DNA of 64,000 nt from an uncultured Prevotella sp. Its GTDB lineage: Bacteria > Bacteroidota > Bacteroidia > Bacteroidales > Bacteroidaceae. The stretch lies in NCBI GenBank assembly GCA_900314455.1, contig OMVI01000103.1, positions 17,655 to 81,654 of the forward strand, read 5' to 3'. Each line of letters starts with the position of its first letter. Position 1 is the first letter of the stretch. Below the pieces are notes generated by a model. The model searched no databases. It was given only the letters and a program-made list of their open reading frames with translations, and had not been told where the DNA came from. Positions 45,099-54,866 of this stretch are shown here, piece by piece. The translations under genes and the position numbers were made by a program.

Positions 45099-46289
45099 AT
45101 GGGACAATTACAAGAGAGGTATAAGAATTACCGGGAACCTCAAGAGTTTATGAAAAAGGGAATCTATCCCTATTTTCGTGAAATCACAAGTAAACAGAGC
45201 ACAGAGGTTACTGACATCAATGGGCATAAGATACTTATGTTCGGGTCAAATGCCTATACAGGACTTACAAACGACCCACGCGTAATAAACGCAGCTCATA
45301 AGGCTTTGGACAAATATGGCTCCGGTTGCGCCGGAAGCCGTTTCCTTAACGGAACCCTCGACATCCATGTACAGTTGGAAAAGGAACTTGCGGAGTTTGA
45401 GCATAAGGACGATGCCCTTTGCTTTTCGATGGGCTTTGCCGTCAATTCGGGTGTTCTCGAAACTGTTGTGGGACGCGGTGACTACATCATTTGCGACGAC
45501 CGTGACCATGCAAGTATCGTCAACGGACGCCGTTTGAGCTTTGCTACTCCGCTGCACTATAAGCACAATGACATGGAAGATCTCGAGCGTATCCTCAAAA
45601 AGCTGCCGCACGAGGCTATCAAGTTGATTGTCGTCGACGGAGTCTTCTCTATGGAGGGCGACTTGGCTAAGTTGCCGGAGATTGTTGAGCTTAAAAAGAA
45701 GTACAACTGCTCTTTGATGGTCGATGAGGCTCATGGTCTTGGCGTATTCGGCAAGCAGGGTAGGGGCGTTTGCGACTACTTCGGTGTTACCGATGACGTA
45801 GACCTTATCATGGGAACGTTCTCAAAGAGCCTTGCTTCTATCGGTGGTTTCATTGCCGGTGATGCTGATACAATCAACTACATTAAGCACACTTGCCGTA
45901 CATATATCTTCTCTGCAAGTGACACTCCGGCTGCAACAGCAGCTGCAATGGAGGCTCTTCACATCATTCAGGAGGAGCCAGAGCGTCAGGAACACTTGTG
46001 GAAAGTAACCAAGTATGCGCTTAAGCGTTTCCGTGAGGAAGGCTTTGAGATTGGCGATACGGAAAGTCCTATTATCCCGCTTTATGTCAGGGACACCACA
46101 AAGACATTCGTTGTGACAAAGCTCGCTTACGATGCCGGCGTATTCATCAACCCTGTTATCCCTCCGGCATGTGCACCTCAGGATACGCTTGTACGCTTTG
46201 CGCTTATGGCAACTCATACAAAGGAGCAGGTCGAGGAAGGCGTTCTGCGTCTTAAGAAGGTATTCGTTGACCAGGGAATTATAAAGTAA
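45099..46289 (+). CDS. spt: Serine palmitoyltransferase (alpha-oxoamine synthase family)
   Basis: A 396-residue PLP enzyme that condenses serine with an acyl-CoA to 3-ketosphinganine, the first committed step of sphingolipid synthesis. Motifs are GSGCAGSRFLNGTLDIHVQL, DDRDHASIVNG, VDEAHGLGVFGKQGRG and the PLP Lys in GTFSKSLASIGGF. It could be read as 2-amino-3-ketobutyrate CoA ligase, a close relative; the N-terminal sequence MGQLQERYKNY and the phylum favour SPT. The nearby divergent lipid kinase supports a lipid role. It has its own terminator. Confidence 0.88.
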   Translation: MGQLQERYKNYREPQEFMKKGIYPYFREITSKQSTEVTDINGHKILMFGSNAYTGLTNDPRVINAAHKALDKYGSGCAGSRFLNGTLDIHVQLEKELAEFEHKDDALCFSMGFAVNSGVLETVVGRGDYIICDDRDHASIVNGRRLSFATPLHYKHNDMEDLERILKKLPHEAIKLIVVDGVFSMEGDLAKLPEIVELKKKYNCSLMVDEAHGLGVFGKQGRGVCDYFGVTDDVDLIMGTFSKSLASIGGFIAGDADTINYIKHTCRTYIFSASDTPAATAAAMEALHIIQEEPERQEHLWKVTKYALKRFREEGFEIGDTESPIIPLYVRDTTKTFVVTKLAYDAGVFINPVIPPACAPQDTLVRFALMATHTKEQVEEGVLRLKKVFVDQGIIK

Positions 46290-46340
46290 AACGTCTCTAT
46301 TAGCCACTTCATCGGTGGCGATGAGATATAGATAAAAATT

Positions 46341-46378
46341 AAGGCAGTACCCGTTGAGTGTACTGCCTTTTTCTTTTT
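46341..46378 (+). terminator. Hairpin terminator after spt
   Basis: GGCAGTAC (46343-46350) and GTACTGCC (46360-46367) form an 8-bp stem followed by TTTTTCTTTTT. It also lies between convergent spt and mutS2. Confidence 0.85.
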
Positions 46379-46404
46379 GCTTCGCAATTGTTATTTGTTG
46401 CGCT

Positions 46405-48981
46405 TTATAAATCTACTACGGTAATGCCTGCTCCGCCGAACTGCACGTGCTCGTCGTGGTAGTCCTTGACATTTGGCTCTGTCGAAAGGTACTGCCGTAT
46501 CAGGGTTCGCAGGATGCCGTTGCCCTTTCCGTGGAGTATTCGAACTTGTGAAGCACCAACTAGGATGGCATCGTCAAGATAATGCTGGACAGCATTCAGG
46601 GCTTCGTCGGCACGCATTCCACGGACGTCAATCTCCTGTTTGAAACTTGTACTGTGCTCATCGATGGTCGCACGCGTCATCCGACTGCCTGGCGAATATG
46701 TTTGAATGTTATTCAGCGAGAAACTTTGCGGTTCGGACTTTTCAGTCTTTATGTTGTATATCTCTAACTTGTCAACATCCACTTTGGTCTTCATGTCGCC
46801 GAAAACAACCTCGGCAGAATTGCCTTTGACAGAAAGAACCTTTCCAATAGTGTTCAAACCGCGCATGCGGACGTTGTCGCCGGCTTCAACAGGCTTGGAC
46901 TTTTGTGGCTTTGCCGTATCTCCGTTATTGCCGTTTTGCTTCTTGTTCTTTTCGGCAAGATGCTTGGCATGGCGCTCCTTGCGTGCCTTTATGCGCTCGA
47001 CCATCTTGTTGTATTCAGCCTCACTGATGTTTCCGTAAGAGTTCTTCTTGTCCTTGCCTCGCTTTGCAGGTACGACTTCGTCACCGTTTTCGATACTTTT
47101 GCCGAACTCGTCGAGCTGCTGGCGTATGCGCTTAGTGTCCTCCTTCTCGGCCTGCTTTTCACGTATCTCACGTATTGCGTTCTCGATGCGCTTGTTGGCT
47201 TCCTTCAACAGTTCCTCAGCTTGTGTCTTTGCCTTAGCCAGAATTTCACGCCTCGACTGCTCAACGGTCTCGATGTCGTTGTCGTAGCGTGAGATAGTCT
47301 TGTCGAGTTCTTTCTCTTTCTGATGCACGGCATCACGTTTTCGCTCCCAATAGCGCTTGTCGCGAACTATGTCCTGCAGGTATTTGTCGCTTTGAATGTA
47401 GTCGGAGCCGACGATTTCGGATGCATCCTTGATGACTTCCTCTGGCAAGCCAATCTGTCGGGCAATCTCTATGGCGAACGAACTGCCTGGTCTTCCGATG
47501 GACAACTTATATAGTGGCTTCATCAAATGACGGTCGTAGAGCATCGCTCCGTTGGCAACGCCATTGTGCTCGTCGGCAAAGTGCTTGAGGTTTTGATAGT
47601 GGGTCGTTATCACTGCCCATGCTTTCTTCTTCCAGAACTGCTTCAGTACGCTCTCAGCAATAGCACCGCCGATTTGCGGTTCGGTTCCAGTTCCGAACTC
47701 ATCAATCATTATCAGCGTGCGGTTGTCGGCCTGCTTCATCATATTCTTCATATTATAAAGATGTGAGGAGTATGTGCTGAGGTCGTTCTCAAGGCTTTGC
47801 TCGTCGCCGATGTCTATCATTATATTGTTGAAAACGCCTACTTTTGAGCGTTCGCCGACGGGTATCGGTATTCCGCATTGCAGCATATACTGTAGCAGTC
47901 CGACTGTTTTAAGGCACACACTCTTACCGCCTGCGTTCGGACCGGATATGATGAGGATGCGCTTTTCGGGCGTCAGCATTATGTCAAGAGGCACTACTGC
48001 TCCGTCAAGATGTTCAGAAAGCAGAGGGTGTCGTGCTTGTATCCAGTCGATATATGGCTTGTCTGAGATTTCTGGCTCAAAGGCATTGAAGCGTATTGAG
48101 AACAAAGCCTTGGCGCGAACGAAGTCAATGGCTGAGAGAAACTGATACGAATCGAGCATTTCAGCTGCATGGGGGCGTATCACTTTGGTTATTCCCGAGA
48201 GGATGCGGATAATCTCCCGCTTCTCGTCGCCTTCAAGTTCGCGTATCCTGTTGTTGGCTTCGACAACCTGAGTCGGCTCAATATACACAGTCTTTCCTGT
48301 TGCACTCTCGTCGTGGACGATACCCGGTATTCTGCGTTTCAGTCCCGGCGCAACAGGAATAACAAGTCTTCCGTCACGAACGGCAGGTGTTACGTCACGC
48401 TCAACGAGTCCTTCGCTCTGTGCAGACTTAAGGATTCCGTACAGTGTTCGGGAGATACTGCCCTCCATCCTTGCCAGTTCACGACGTATCTGGTTAAGTT
48501 CGGGAGAAGCGGTGTCCCTTATGTGTCCGAACTTATCTAGTATTTGGTCTATGCGCGATACGATATGAGGGAACGTTGCCACACCGTCGGCCAGCTCGTG
48601 TAGCGATGGATAGTAATAATTAATTGTGCCATCATCGGCTTCTTCGCCTTTGTTGAGGTACTCACTAAGGGCAATGATGGTTGCCAATGAGCGGCGGAGA
48701 CCGAACAGTTCTTCCTCTTCGAGGTGAGTGCCTTGCAGTCGTATGCGCTTAAGACACTCCCTGACATCAATGAAATTATCGATGGGGAAGTCGTCGGCCT
48801 TGTCTATTATGCGTCGCATCTCCCTCACTTCGCTCATGCTTGTGTTGAGAACTTCAGCGTTAGAGGTGAATTCCATTTCATCTATCTTGTTCTTTCCCAA
48901 TGATGACAAGCACTCGCTTTTGAGCTTATCGCGTATGATATCGAATCCGATTTTCCGTTCGTAATTGTCTGGATATATCAT
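46405..48981 (-). CDS. mutS2: Endonuclease MutS2
   Basis: About 858 residues from MIYPDNYERKIGF. It has the MutS core with the ABC-type ATPase (IISGPNAGGKSVCLK Walker A; LIMIDEFGTGTEPQIGG Walker B), no mismatch-recognition N-terminus, a coiled-coil linker (about 530-640, KEKELDKTISRYDNDIETVE), and a C-terminal Smr nuclease domain (VDVRGMRADEAL, RILHGKGNGILR). MutS2 acts against recombination or on stalled, collided ribosomes depending on species. A further in-frame Met at 49005 is less likely. Confidence 0.95.
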   Translation of the reverse strand: MIYPDNYERKIGFDIIRDKLKSECLSSLGKNKIDEMEFTSNAEVLNTSMSEVREMRRIIDKADDFPIDNFIDVRECLKRIRLQGTHLEEEELFGLRRSLATIIALSEYLNKGEEADDGTINYYYPSLHELADGVATFPHIVSRIDQILDKFGHIRDTASPELNQIRRELARMEGSISRTLYGILKSAQSEGLVERDVTPAVRDGRLVIPVAPGLKRRIPGIVHDESATGKTVYIEPTQVVEANNRIRELEGDEKREIIRILSGITKVIRPHAAEMLDSYQFLSAIDFVRAKALFSIRFNAFEPEISDKPYIDWIQARHPLLSEHLDGAVVPLDIMLTPEKRILIISGPNAGGKSVCLKTVGLLQYMLQCGIPIPVGERSKVGVFNNIMIDIGDEQSLENDLSTYSSHLYNMKNMMKQADNRTLIMIDEFGTGTEPQIGGAIAESVLKQFWKKKAWAVITTHYQNLKHFADEHNGVANGAMLYDRHLMKPLYKLSIGRPGSSFAIEIARQIGLPEEVIKDASEIVGSDYIQSDKYLQDIVRDKRYWERKRDAVHQKEKELDKTISRYDNDIETVEQSRREILAKAKTQAEELLKEANKRIENAIREIREKQAEKEDTKRIRQQLDEFGKSIENGDEVVPAKRGKDKKNSYGNISEAEYNKMVERIKARKERHAKHLAEKNKKQNGNNGDTAKPQKSKPVEAGDNVRMRGLNTIGKVLSVKGNSAEVVFGDMKTKVDVDKLEIYNIKTEKSEPQSFSLNNIQTYSPGSRMTRATIDEHSTSFKQEIDVRGMRADEALNAVQHYLDDAILVGASQVRILHGKGNGILRTLIRQYLSTEPNVKDYHDEHVQFGGAGITVVDL

Positions 48982-49002
48982 TATTAAGCGTATAGAGATA
49001 AA

Positions 49003-49036
49003 CAAGGGGCTGACGAATAATCATCAGCCCCCTGAT
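49003..49036 (-). terminator. Hairpin after the PpiD-like gene
   Basis: GGGGCTGA (49006-49013) and TCAGCCCC (49024-49031) form an 8-bp stem with a 10-nt loop; the minus-strand tail TTGTTTATC is only moderately U-rich. Confidence 0.6.
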
Positions 49037-49079
49037 TGCTATTTTACAAATGTATTATAATCGTGCGCTTCCAGTGGAA

Positions 49080-51239
49080 TTAGAAGAACAAGTAGCGGTT
49101 GTCAACGATGCCTGCGTTCTCCTGCAAATCGCTCTGGAACATCTGCAGAATCTGCCAAGACTGCATCATACAGTTCTGCATCTCCTGTGTCTCGTTGTAC
49201 TTTGCGCCAGCCTTCATAGCCTTGTTTGTAACCTGGAAGACGTAAACACCTGCGTTACCCTTTACCGGAGCGCTGACGAACTTGCCCTTTGCAGTGCGAG
49301 CAACGGCGCCAGAGAGGGCCGGCTCCATTGCACCTGTAGCCTGAACGAAGGCTGGGGTAGCGAATGTAATCTTGTCGACAGTAGAAATCTTGCCGCCCTT
49401 TGACTGTGCAGCCTGGATGCTGTTGACACCCTTAAGCTTGGCAATAATCATCTCAGCCTTCTTGTCCTTGATGACCTCACGCTTTACAATCTCCTTCACC
49501 TGTGGGTCGTCGAGGCCACGATAGCCTGCCGGGTGTATCTTGTTCAGATATACAACGAGCAGATAGTCGTTGTCTCCTGCCTCGTAAAGCGGTGATACAT
49601 CGCCTTCCTTAGCTTTCCAAATCCACTTCAGAGCTTCCTTGATGCCACTGCCGCCGACCTGTCCAACGGTGTGAGCTGCGGTTGTAATGTCGTTCTGGTC
49701 TTGTACTGTGTAGCCGTACTTGCGGGCGTTCTTCTGCAGTGCGGACAGTGATGTGCTCTTTGTTACGAACTCGCTAAACTTATTGTAAGCAGCAGAACGT
49801 GTATCCTTAGAGAAGTCGATGGTGCGCTTAACAACAGCTGCGGTGAACTTATCCTTAATTCCCTTGCGGTCAAGAACCTGGAGAACGATGTTGCCTTCGT
49901 CGAAAGCGAGGTTCTGAACCTTGTTAGGCTCGCCCTTGAGAAGAGCGTTTATGAGTTGACGGCTGTCGCTATTCATTGTTGAAGCGTGCTCGTACATCTG
50001 TCCGGTGAACCAAATCTCCTTGCCGTCCTGACCGTACTTCTTAGCTATTGCAGCAAAGTCAGCACCGCCTTCGAGTGCCTTTGTAATGCTGTCAGCCTTT
50101 GTACGTGCCTCCTCTGGAGTGTTGGCTGCAACCTGAATCTGACGATATTGTACAGAGTCAGGCAATGATTCCTTCGAAAGGAGCTTGATGATGTTCAGCG
50201 TGTTGTCGCTCTTTGATTCGAATACACCTGATGTACCAACTGCCATAGAGTCGAGCTTGCCGGCGATATCCTGTGGGAATGCATCCTTGCTGAGTGGAAC
50301 TCCGAGGTAAGGAATCAACGTTCCGGACTTGCTAAGTATCTGTGTCGGGTCGTCCGTAGCGGCGAGCTGCTTCTGATAGCCGTCCATTTCCTTTGTGATG
50401 GCATTGCGGTCAGCAGCGGAAGCCTTAATCTGATAAGCAACATACTTAAGGTCGCGTGTCTCAACGAGCTGCTTGAATGCCGGCTTCAGTTCGTCATACT
50501 TAGCCTTAAGGTCTTCGTCTGTAACCTTAACCTGGCTGTCCTTGATGTCGCTGTAAGCGAAAGAAGCAAGCTGAATCTGAGCTTCCTCGTTCTCATCCTT
50601 GTACTGCTGCTGTGCTTCGACCTTGTTTGAGAGAACGCAAGCCTGTATTAAGCCTACGTATTTCTGCTGAAGCAAGTCTTGGCGGAGCTGCTTCTCGCAG
50701 TAAAGCCACAAGTCGCGCGACTGCTGAATCTGCTCCTGAGCCTGTGGGTTAGCCTTAAGTGCCTTGTCATAGTCGGCCAGAAACTGCTGAACGATAGAGT
50801 AATCGAATCTGCCAGTCTGCTGATTGTAGAATTGCGGAATAGGAATATCGCGCTGGATGAGCGGATTTACGCCCTCTTTAAGAATGTTATTGACTTCATC
50901 ATCAGTGACTGTCAGACCAACTTTCTTAGCGTCGTTCTCAACGATTGCATAGTTGACATACTGCTGCCAAACTGCATCGTGAAGTTGGTTCATTTGCTCT
51001 TCCGTAAGATTATCTGTGCCGCCGAGGAGCTTCTGTGCGTTTGTAACCTCGTCAACGAGCTTCTGATAATCCTGTACACTGATTTTCTTGCCGAGAACTT
51101 CACCAATCTGCTGGTTGGCTTGTCCCTTTATTCCGTTACACGAACGGAAAGCTTCCTCGGCAATAAAAGCAAAAAGGCCAAGGCCTATGATAATAATCAA
51201 GGCGACACCTTTGCTTCTGATTTTACCTAATGCTGCCAT
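49080..51239 (-). CDS. PpiD-like periplasmic foldase/peptidyl-prolyl isomerase
   Basis: A 719-residue single-pass membrane protein: a membrane anchor at about 12-30 (VALIIIIGLGLFAFIAEEAF) and a large periplasmic part. The N-terminal chaperone segment (SurA-N-type, about 40-240; GEVLGKKISVQDYQKLVDEV) is followed by parvulin-like domains (about 360-465, SITKALEGGADFAAIAKKYG, then a further one). It helps outer-membrane and secreted proteins fold after export. It lies upstream of mutS2 and downstream of the CNNM protein gene, same strand. Confidence 0.88.
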   Translation of the reverse strand: MAALGKIRSKGVALIIIIGLGLFAFIAEEAFRSCNGIKGQANQQIGEVLGKKISVQDYQKLVDEVTNAQKLLGGTDNLTEEQMNQLHDAVWQQYVNYAIVENDAKKVGLTVTDDEVNNILKEGVNPLIQRDIPIPQFYNQQTGRFDYSIVQQFLADYDKALKANPQAQEQIQQSRDLWLYCEKQLRQDLLQQKYVGLIQACVLSNKVEAQQQYKDENEEAQIQLASFAYSDIKDSQVKVTDEDLKAKYDELKPAFKQLVETRDLKYVAYQIKASAADRNAITKEMDGYQKQLAATDDPTQILSKSGTLIPYLGVPLSKDAFPQDIAGKLDSMAVGTSGVFESKSDNTLNIIKLLSKESLPDSVQYRQIQVAANTPEEARTKADSITKALEGGADFAAIAKKYGQDGKEIWFTGQMYEHASTMNSDSRQLINALLKGEPNKVQNLAFDEGNIVLQVLDRKGIKDKFTAAVVKRTIDFSKDTRSAAYNKFSEFVTKSTSLSALQKNARKYGYTVQDQNDITTAAHTVGQVGGSGIKEALKWIWKAKEGDVSPLYEAGDNDYLLVVYLNKIHPAGYRGLDDPQVKEIVKREVIKDKKAEMIIAKLKGVNSIQAAQSKGGKISTVDKITFATPAFVQATGAMEPALSGAVARTAKGKFVSAPVKGNAGVYVFQVTNKAMKAGAKYNETQEMQNCMMQSWQILQMFQSDLQENAGIVDNRYLFF

Positions 51240-51410
51240 TTCTTGTTTTTATTTTTTGTTTTTTATCTTATTCAGTATATTGTTCGAATTTCTTATTTCC
51301 GCAAATTGCGTACAAAAATACAAAGATTTTAGGAAATAGAACAACTTTTTCTTGATATTTTCTTTATTTCACCGAATTCTTGCCTACTTTGGCTTGAAGC
51401 ACGGTTTCTT

Positions 51411-52700
51411 TTAGTTTTCTTTTTTGTTGTTTACATGCAGTCTGACAAGTTCTATCTTGGTCATCGTGCTCTTGATAATTTTAAAGCTGTATTTGCCTAC
51501 GTTCACAACCTCATTAAGCTTCGGGAAGCTTTGGTATTCGTGAAGGATAAGACCGCTGATAGTCATGTATTCGTCACTCTCAGGTAGCTCGAGACCGAAC
51601 ATTTCGTTGACTTTGTCGATTTCAAGGCGTGCCGACAGCAAGTAGTCACCATCTTTTAGCTTCTTTGCTATGTAGTTGCTGTTGTCGTGTTCGTCCTCGA
51701 TATCGCCGAAGATTTCTTCCACAATGTCCTCCAGTGATACAATGCCGCTGGTGCCACCGAACTCATCCACGACCACACCGAGGCTCTTCTTCTCACGCAG
51801 GAAAGTTTGGAGCAGCTTCTGTGCTGCCATAGTTTCGGGAACGAAAGGCATCTTACGGATATGGCTCCGCCAGTTTTCAGCATCGTGGAACATTTCCGAC
51901 GAATGTATATAACCGATGATATGGTCGATGTCGCCTTTGTAGACGATAATCTTGCTGTTGCCGCTTTCGATGAACTTCTGTTGCAATTCGCTGAGCTTAC
52001 AGTCGTCGGTGTCGACGGCGTTAATCTCCGTTCTCGGCACCATACAGTCCCTTACCTTAGTGTCCGGGAAGTCTAGTGCATTCTGAAAGATTTTAACTTC
52101 GTCATCAATATCTTTCTCATCCTTTGCGTTATCGATACTTGACTGTACAAGATAGTCGAGGTCGACCTTCGTAAAAGCGCCCTCTTCCTCTTCCTTTGGT
52201 ATCTTTACACCAGCAAGACGGAGTATGCCCCGCGACAGCCACGTTGAGAAAACGCTTATCGGCCAAAGTATTATGTAGAAGAGATAAGCTAACGGTGCGA
52301 ACAGAGTAAGTAACTGATTAGGCATGCTCTTGAAAAGAGTCTTAGGCAGAAACTCTCCTGTAAACAACACTACCAACGTCGAACTGATAGTGTCGATGAT
52401 AACAAGAGTCGCCTCGCCGGTTATTCCGATAGTTTGCCATATCTGGTCGAATATCTGGGCAAAGAGTATACCGTAGACAACAAGCACTATGTTGTTGCCG
52501 ACGAGCATTGTCGAAACGAATCCGTTCGGATTATGATAGAACTTATCGAGGCAATGCTGTGCGAATCCGTTTCTTTCCCCCTTGTCTATTTCCGCTTGCA
52601 AACGGCTTGATGATACGAAGGCTATCTCCATTCCGGAGAAGAATGCCGACAGTATCATCGTTATTATAATTCCTATTATTAAAGGTATTTGGTCTTCCAT
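51411..52700 (-). CDS. CNNM/CBS-domain (CorC/HlyC) membrane protein
   Basis: A 429-residue protein with an N-terminal CNNM (DUF21) transmembrane domain (about 5-190; FSGMEIAFVSSSRLQAEID, STMLVGNNIVLVVYG), two CBS motifs (about 205-330; MVPRTEINAVD, LGVVVDEFGGTSGIVSLEDI) and a C-terminal CorC/transporter-associated domain. It is of the kind annotated as hemolysin or GldE-like in this phylum; members transport or regulate Mg/Co ions, and GldE is linked to gliding in flavobacteria. Its role here is not settled. It starts immediately beyond the lptC stop codon with no gap. Confidence 0.88.
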   Translation of the reverse strand: MEDQIPLIIGIIITMILSAFFSGMEIAFVSSSRLQAEIDKGERNGFAQHCLDKFYHNPNGFVSTMLVGNNIVLVVYGILFAQIFDQIWQTIGITGEATLVIIDTISSTLVVLFTGEFLPKTLFKSMPNQLLTLFAPLAYLFYIILWPISVFSTWLSRGILRLAGVKIPKEEEEGAFTKVDLDYLVQSSIDNAKDEKDIDDEVKIFQNALDFPDTKVRDCMVPRTEINAVDTDDCKLSELQQKFIESGNSKIIVYKGDIDHIIGYIHSSEMFHDAENWRSHIRKMPFVPETMAAQKLLQTFLREKKSLGVVVDEFGGTSGIVSLEDIVEEIFGDIEDEHDNSNYIAKKLKDGDYLLSARLEIDKVNEMFGLELPESDEYMTISGLILHEYQSFPKLNEVVNVGKYSFKIIKSTMTKIELVRLHVNNKKEN

Positions 52701-53381
52701 TTACACTTTATGAAATTTCGGTTTGTTCTTTCCCACGGGGTGCGGACCTGTTGTTGACGGACCTTGAACGGTGTCAATGGCAGCATTCATAGGTACCTGA
52801 GCCGACGGTGCAGTTGACTTACTGAAGTTCGCTTCATTCTTGTCAATCTTTCCGTGGGTCTGTTTTATATCATATTTTGTCAGGTCCTCGTTGCTCTCAA
52901 ACCAGTTGCCGTCGATTTCCTTGTCAGGCATCTTCATGTGAGAGTAGCTTGTCGACCAGAATTTATGTTGTTGTTCGTCCCAATATAGTTCGTCGCTTGA
53001 GAATTCAAGTCCCTGCTTTGTCAGAATGCGTACACGTCCATGCAGCTCCCATTTACGCAGCTTGTCATAATAGATGGCCGTGTCGCACTGTATGTACCCT
53101 TGTATATGCATCTTCTCATCGAACTGAGTCATCAGCACACCTTTGTCGAATACCCACCTCGACGGGTTCTTAGCCTCGTTGACTTCCCATTTTTCCGCGA
53201 CGATACGGTACTTTATCACGCCTGAGTCTGATATGAGAGTATTGACTCCGTAGGTAACCATGATAGGCACGGAGTCCTTGTCGTTGATAGCCGGAGCCGT
53301 GTGCTCATGTTCCTCTTCGCATGAAACAACGGTCAATCCGAAAATCAACGCCAATATAATAAATATATGTGAACTTCTCAT
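52701..53381 (-). CDS. lptC: LPS export protein LptC
   Basis: A 226-residue lipoprotein (lipobox TVVSC after a hydrophobic N-terminus) with the OstA/LptC beta-jellyroll region (WVFDKGVLMTQFDEKMHIQG, YYDKLRKWELHGRVRI, LYWDEQQHKFWS). It links LptBFG in the inner membrane to LptA across the periplasm in LPS transport. Start set at MRSSHIFIILAL, avoiding a 6-residue upstream extension. The C-terminus is a Pro/Thr-rich tail. It directly precedes the CNNM gene. Confidence 0.85.
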   Translation of the reverse strand: MRSSHIFIILALIFGLTVVSCEEEHEHTAPAINDKDSVPIMVTYGVNTLISDSGVIKYRIVAEKWEVNEAKNPSRWVFDKGVLMTQFDEKMHIQGYIQCDTAIYYDKLRKWELHGRVRILTKQGLEFSSDELYWDEQQHKFWSTSYSHMKMPDKEIDGNWFESNEDLTKYDIKQTHGKIDKNEANFSKSTAPSAQVPMNAAIDTVQGPSTTGPHPVGKNKPKFHKV

Positions 53382-53431
53382 ATATATACCAACTGCCACA
53401 TCATGCGTGGCAGCTTTTTTCAGAGTTTATG

Positions 53432-54739
53432 CTATTCGACCTTGAACTTAGCAAACCAACGCTCGTTGAACGTAAGTCCCACAGTCAGCATGAAGGTATT
53501 TTCCTTTATCAGTTTGTCGGCACTCCGGTTTATCCACTGTGCCGTTATGTTCAGCATACTACGGTTATTGTATGTGTTGATGATAGGAATTCCGAAGCCC
53601 AGGCTTGCCGTTATCTCCTTAGGGCCGTCCTGTCCGTTAATCTTCTGGTACGACGATGCATAGCTGACACCTGCCCTGTAGTGGACGCGATTTAAGAAAC
53701 TCCTGTATCGTTCGCCCTTGCAATACTCACCACCGAACGTAAACTTATTGCGGTTCTTGTACTCTCCGTTAACCAATTGGAAAGATGTTGAAGAGCCGTT
53801 GGATATGTATTCCGGTGTGGAAATGTCATTCCACTTCTGCAACTGGTAGTCGAAGCCGAGCTTAAGCTGGTCGCGGTGGTTCCAGACGAATCCCACTCCA
53901 TACATGTCAGGTATGGAAATACCATTGTTTATAGAGTAGCTTGCCGTGTCGTTGACAGCCGTCTGCGAGTTGGACGATATGACATAGCACTTAGGGTCAG
54001 AGTTCGTCTTATGCCCCGGCTCGTAAACGAGACCCAGGGTAACGTCGTCGTTCTTACCTAACGGTTGCGTGTACTGAAGTCCGAAGTTATATCTGAAACC
54101 GTGAACCTGCGTCGTGTATTCCTTGGACAACGTGTTGACGTATGCATCACTGTAAGAATTAGTCACATAACGGTTCAACTCTCCCCAAAGGTAACCGACG
54201 TTAAAACCGAAACTGAAGTTCTTGAACGGCTGCCATCCTGCACCTATGTAAACCTCATGAATACCTCCGTCGCCATTGTATGTGTTCGTATACGTCGGGT
54301 TAATGCTTTCAACAGATGAGAACGCATTGACATTTGCCGTGTTCGAATAGTTATAGCCTATATTGGTATAAGGAATTATACCGAAGCTGAAACCTACATG
54401 TTTCGCTGCCCTGAACGCAGCAACAGCATATTCAAAGTCTGCGTTCTTGGCGTTCTTTGACTTCCCGTTCTCCTTGAAATTTGTCGTCTGGAAACTGACT
54501 GCTGCATCAAGGATAAACGAAAGAGAATCGATAGCTGAGTAGGATGCCGGGTTCTGGAGGTTGATTTGGTTGTGCTCGTGGAAGCCGTAGCTCAAACCAC
54601 TCATCGCGCGGTTAAATCCTGTGGACTCATCAGACAATAATCCCAGTCCAAACTGACTGTATGGCGAGTTCGTGCCACTCTGAGCGTATGCCGATACATA
54701 AGTCAGCAAGGCACACATAACTATAAAGACTTTCTTCAT
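53432..54739 (-). CDS. Predicted outer-membrane beta-barrel protein (FadL/PorV-like)
   Basis: A 435-residue secreted protein with signal MKKVFIVMCALLTYVSAYA (then QSG). The mature N-terminus, GTNSPYSQFGLGLLSD, and NLQNPASYSAIDSLSF resemble FadL-type transport barrels of Bacteroidota. The rest is strands with aromatic girdles and the C-terminal FNERWFAKFKVE, ending in a charged residue. No specific substrate can be proposed. It lies 50 nt upstream of lptC on the same strand. Confidence 0.75.
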   Translation of the reverse strand: MKKVFIVMCALLTYVSAYAQSGTNSPYSQFGLGLLSDESTGFNRAMSGLSYGFHEHNQINLQNPASYSAIDSLSFILDAAVSFQTTNFKENGKSKNAKNADFEYAVAAFRAAKHVGFSFGIIPYTNIGYNYSNTANVNAFSSVESINPTYTNTYNGDGGIHEVYIGAGWQPFKNFSFGFNVGYLWGELNRYVTNSYSDAYVNTLSKEYTTQVHGFRYNFGLQYTQPLGKNDDVTLGLVYEPGHKTNSDPKCYVISSNSQTAVNDTASYSINNGISIPDMYGVGFVWNHRDQLKLGFDYQLQKWNDISTPEYISNGSSTSFQLVNGEYKNRNKFTFGGEYCKGERYRSFLNRVHYRAGVSYASSYQKINGQDGPKEITASLGFGIPIINTYNNRSMLNITAQWINRSADKLIKENTFMLTVGLTFNERWFAKFKVE

Positions 54740-54854
54740 TACGAACGTTCTAATTTACGAAAAAGGCTACCTTCATAACTGTCAATAACCCAATTATGGT
54801 GCAAAATTATTGAAAAAAAACGAGATAATTGCATTATAAATGGAAAAGATGAGT

Positions 54855-54862
54855 TAATTTTG
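54855..54862 (+). promoter_or_regulatory. -7 box immediately before the DUF4105 gene
   Basis: TAATTTTG ends 4 nt before the start codon at 54867; the implied mRNA would be leaderless. Confidence 0.45.
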
Positions 54863-54866
54863 CAAT

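Noticed and set aside
45099-46289. Glycine C-acetyltransferase (2-amino-3-ketobutyrate CoA ligase) as the name for this gene
   Set aside because: Close homologue, but the N-terminal sequence, phylum and lipid-kinase neighbour favour serine palmitoyltransferase; no threonine dehydrogenase is adjacent.
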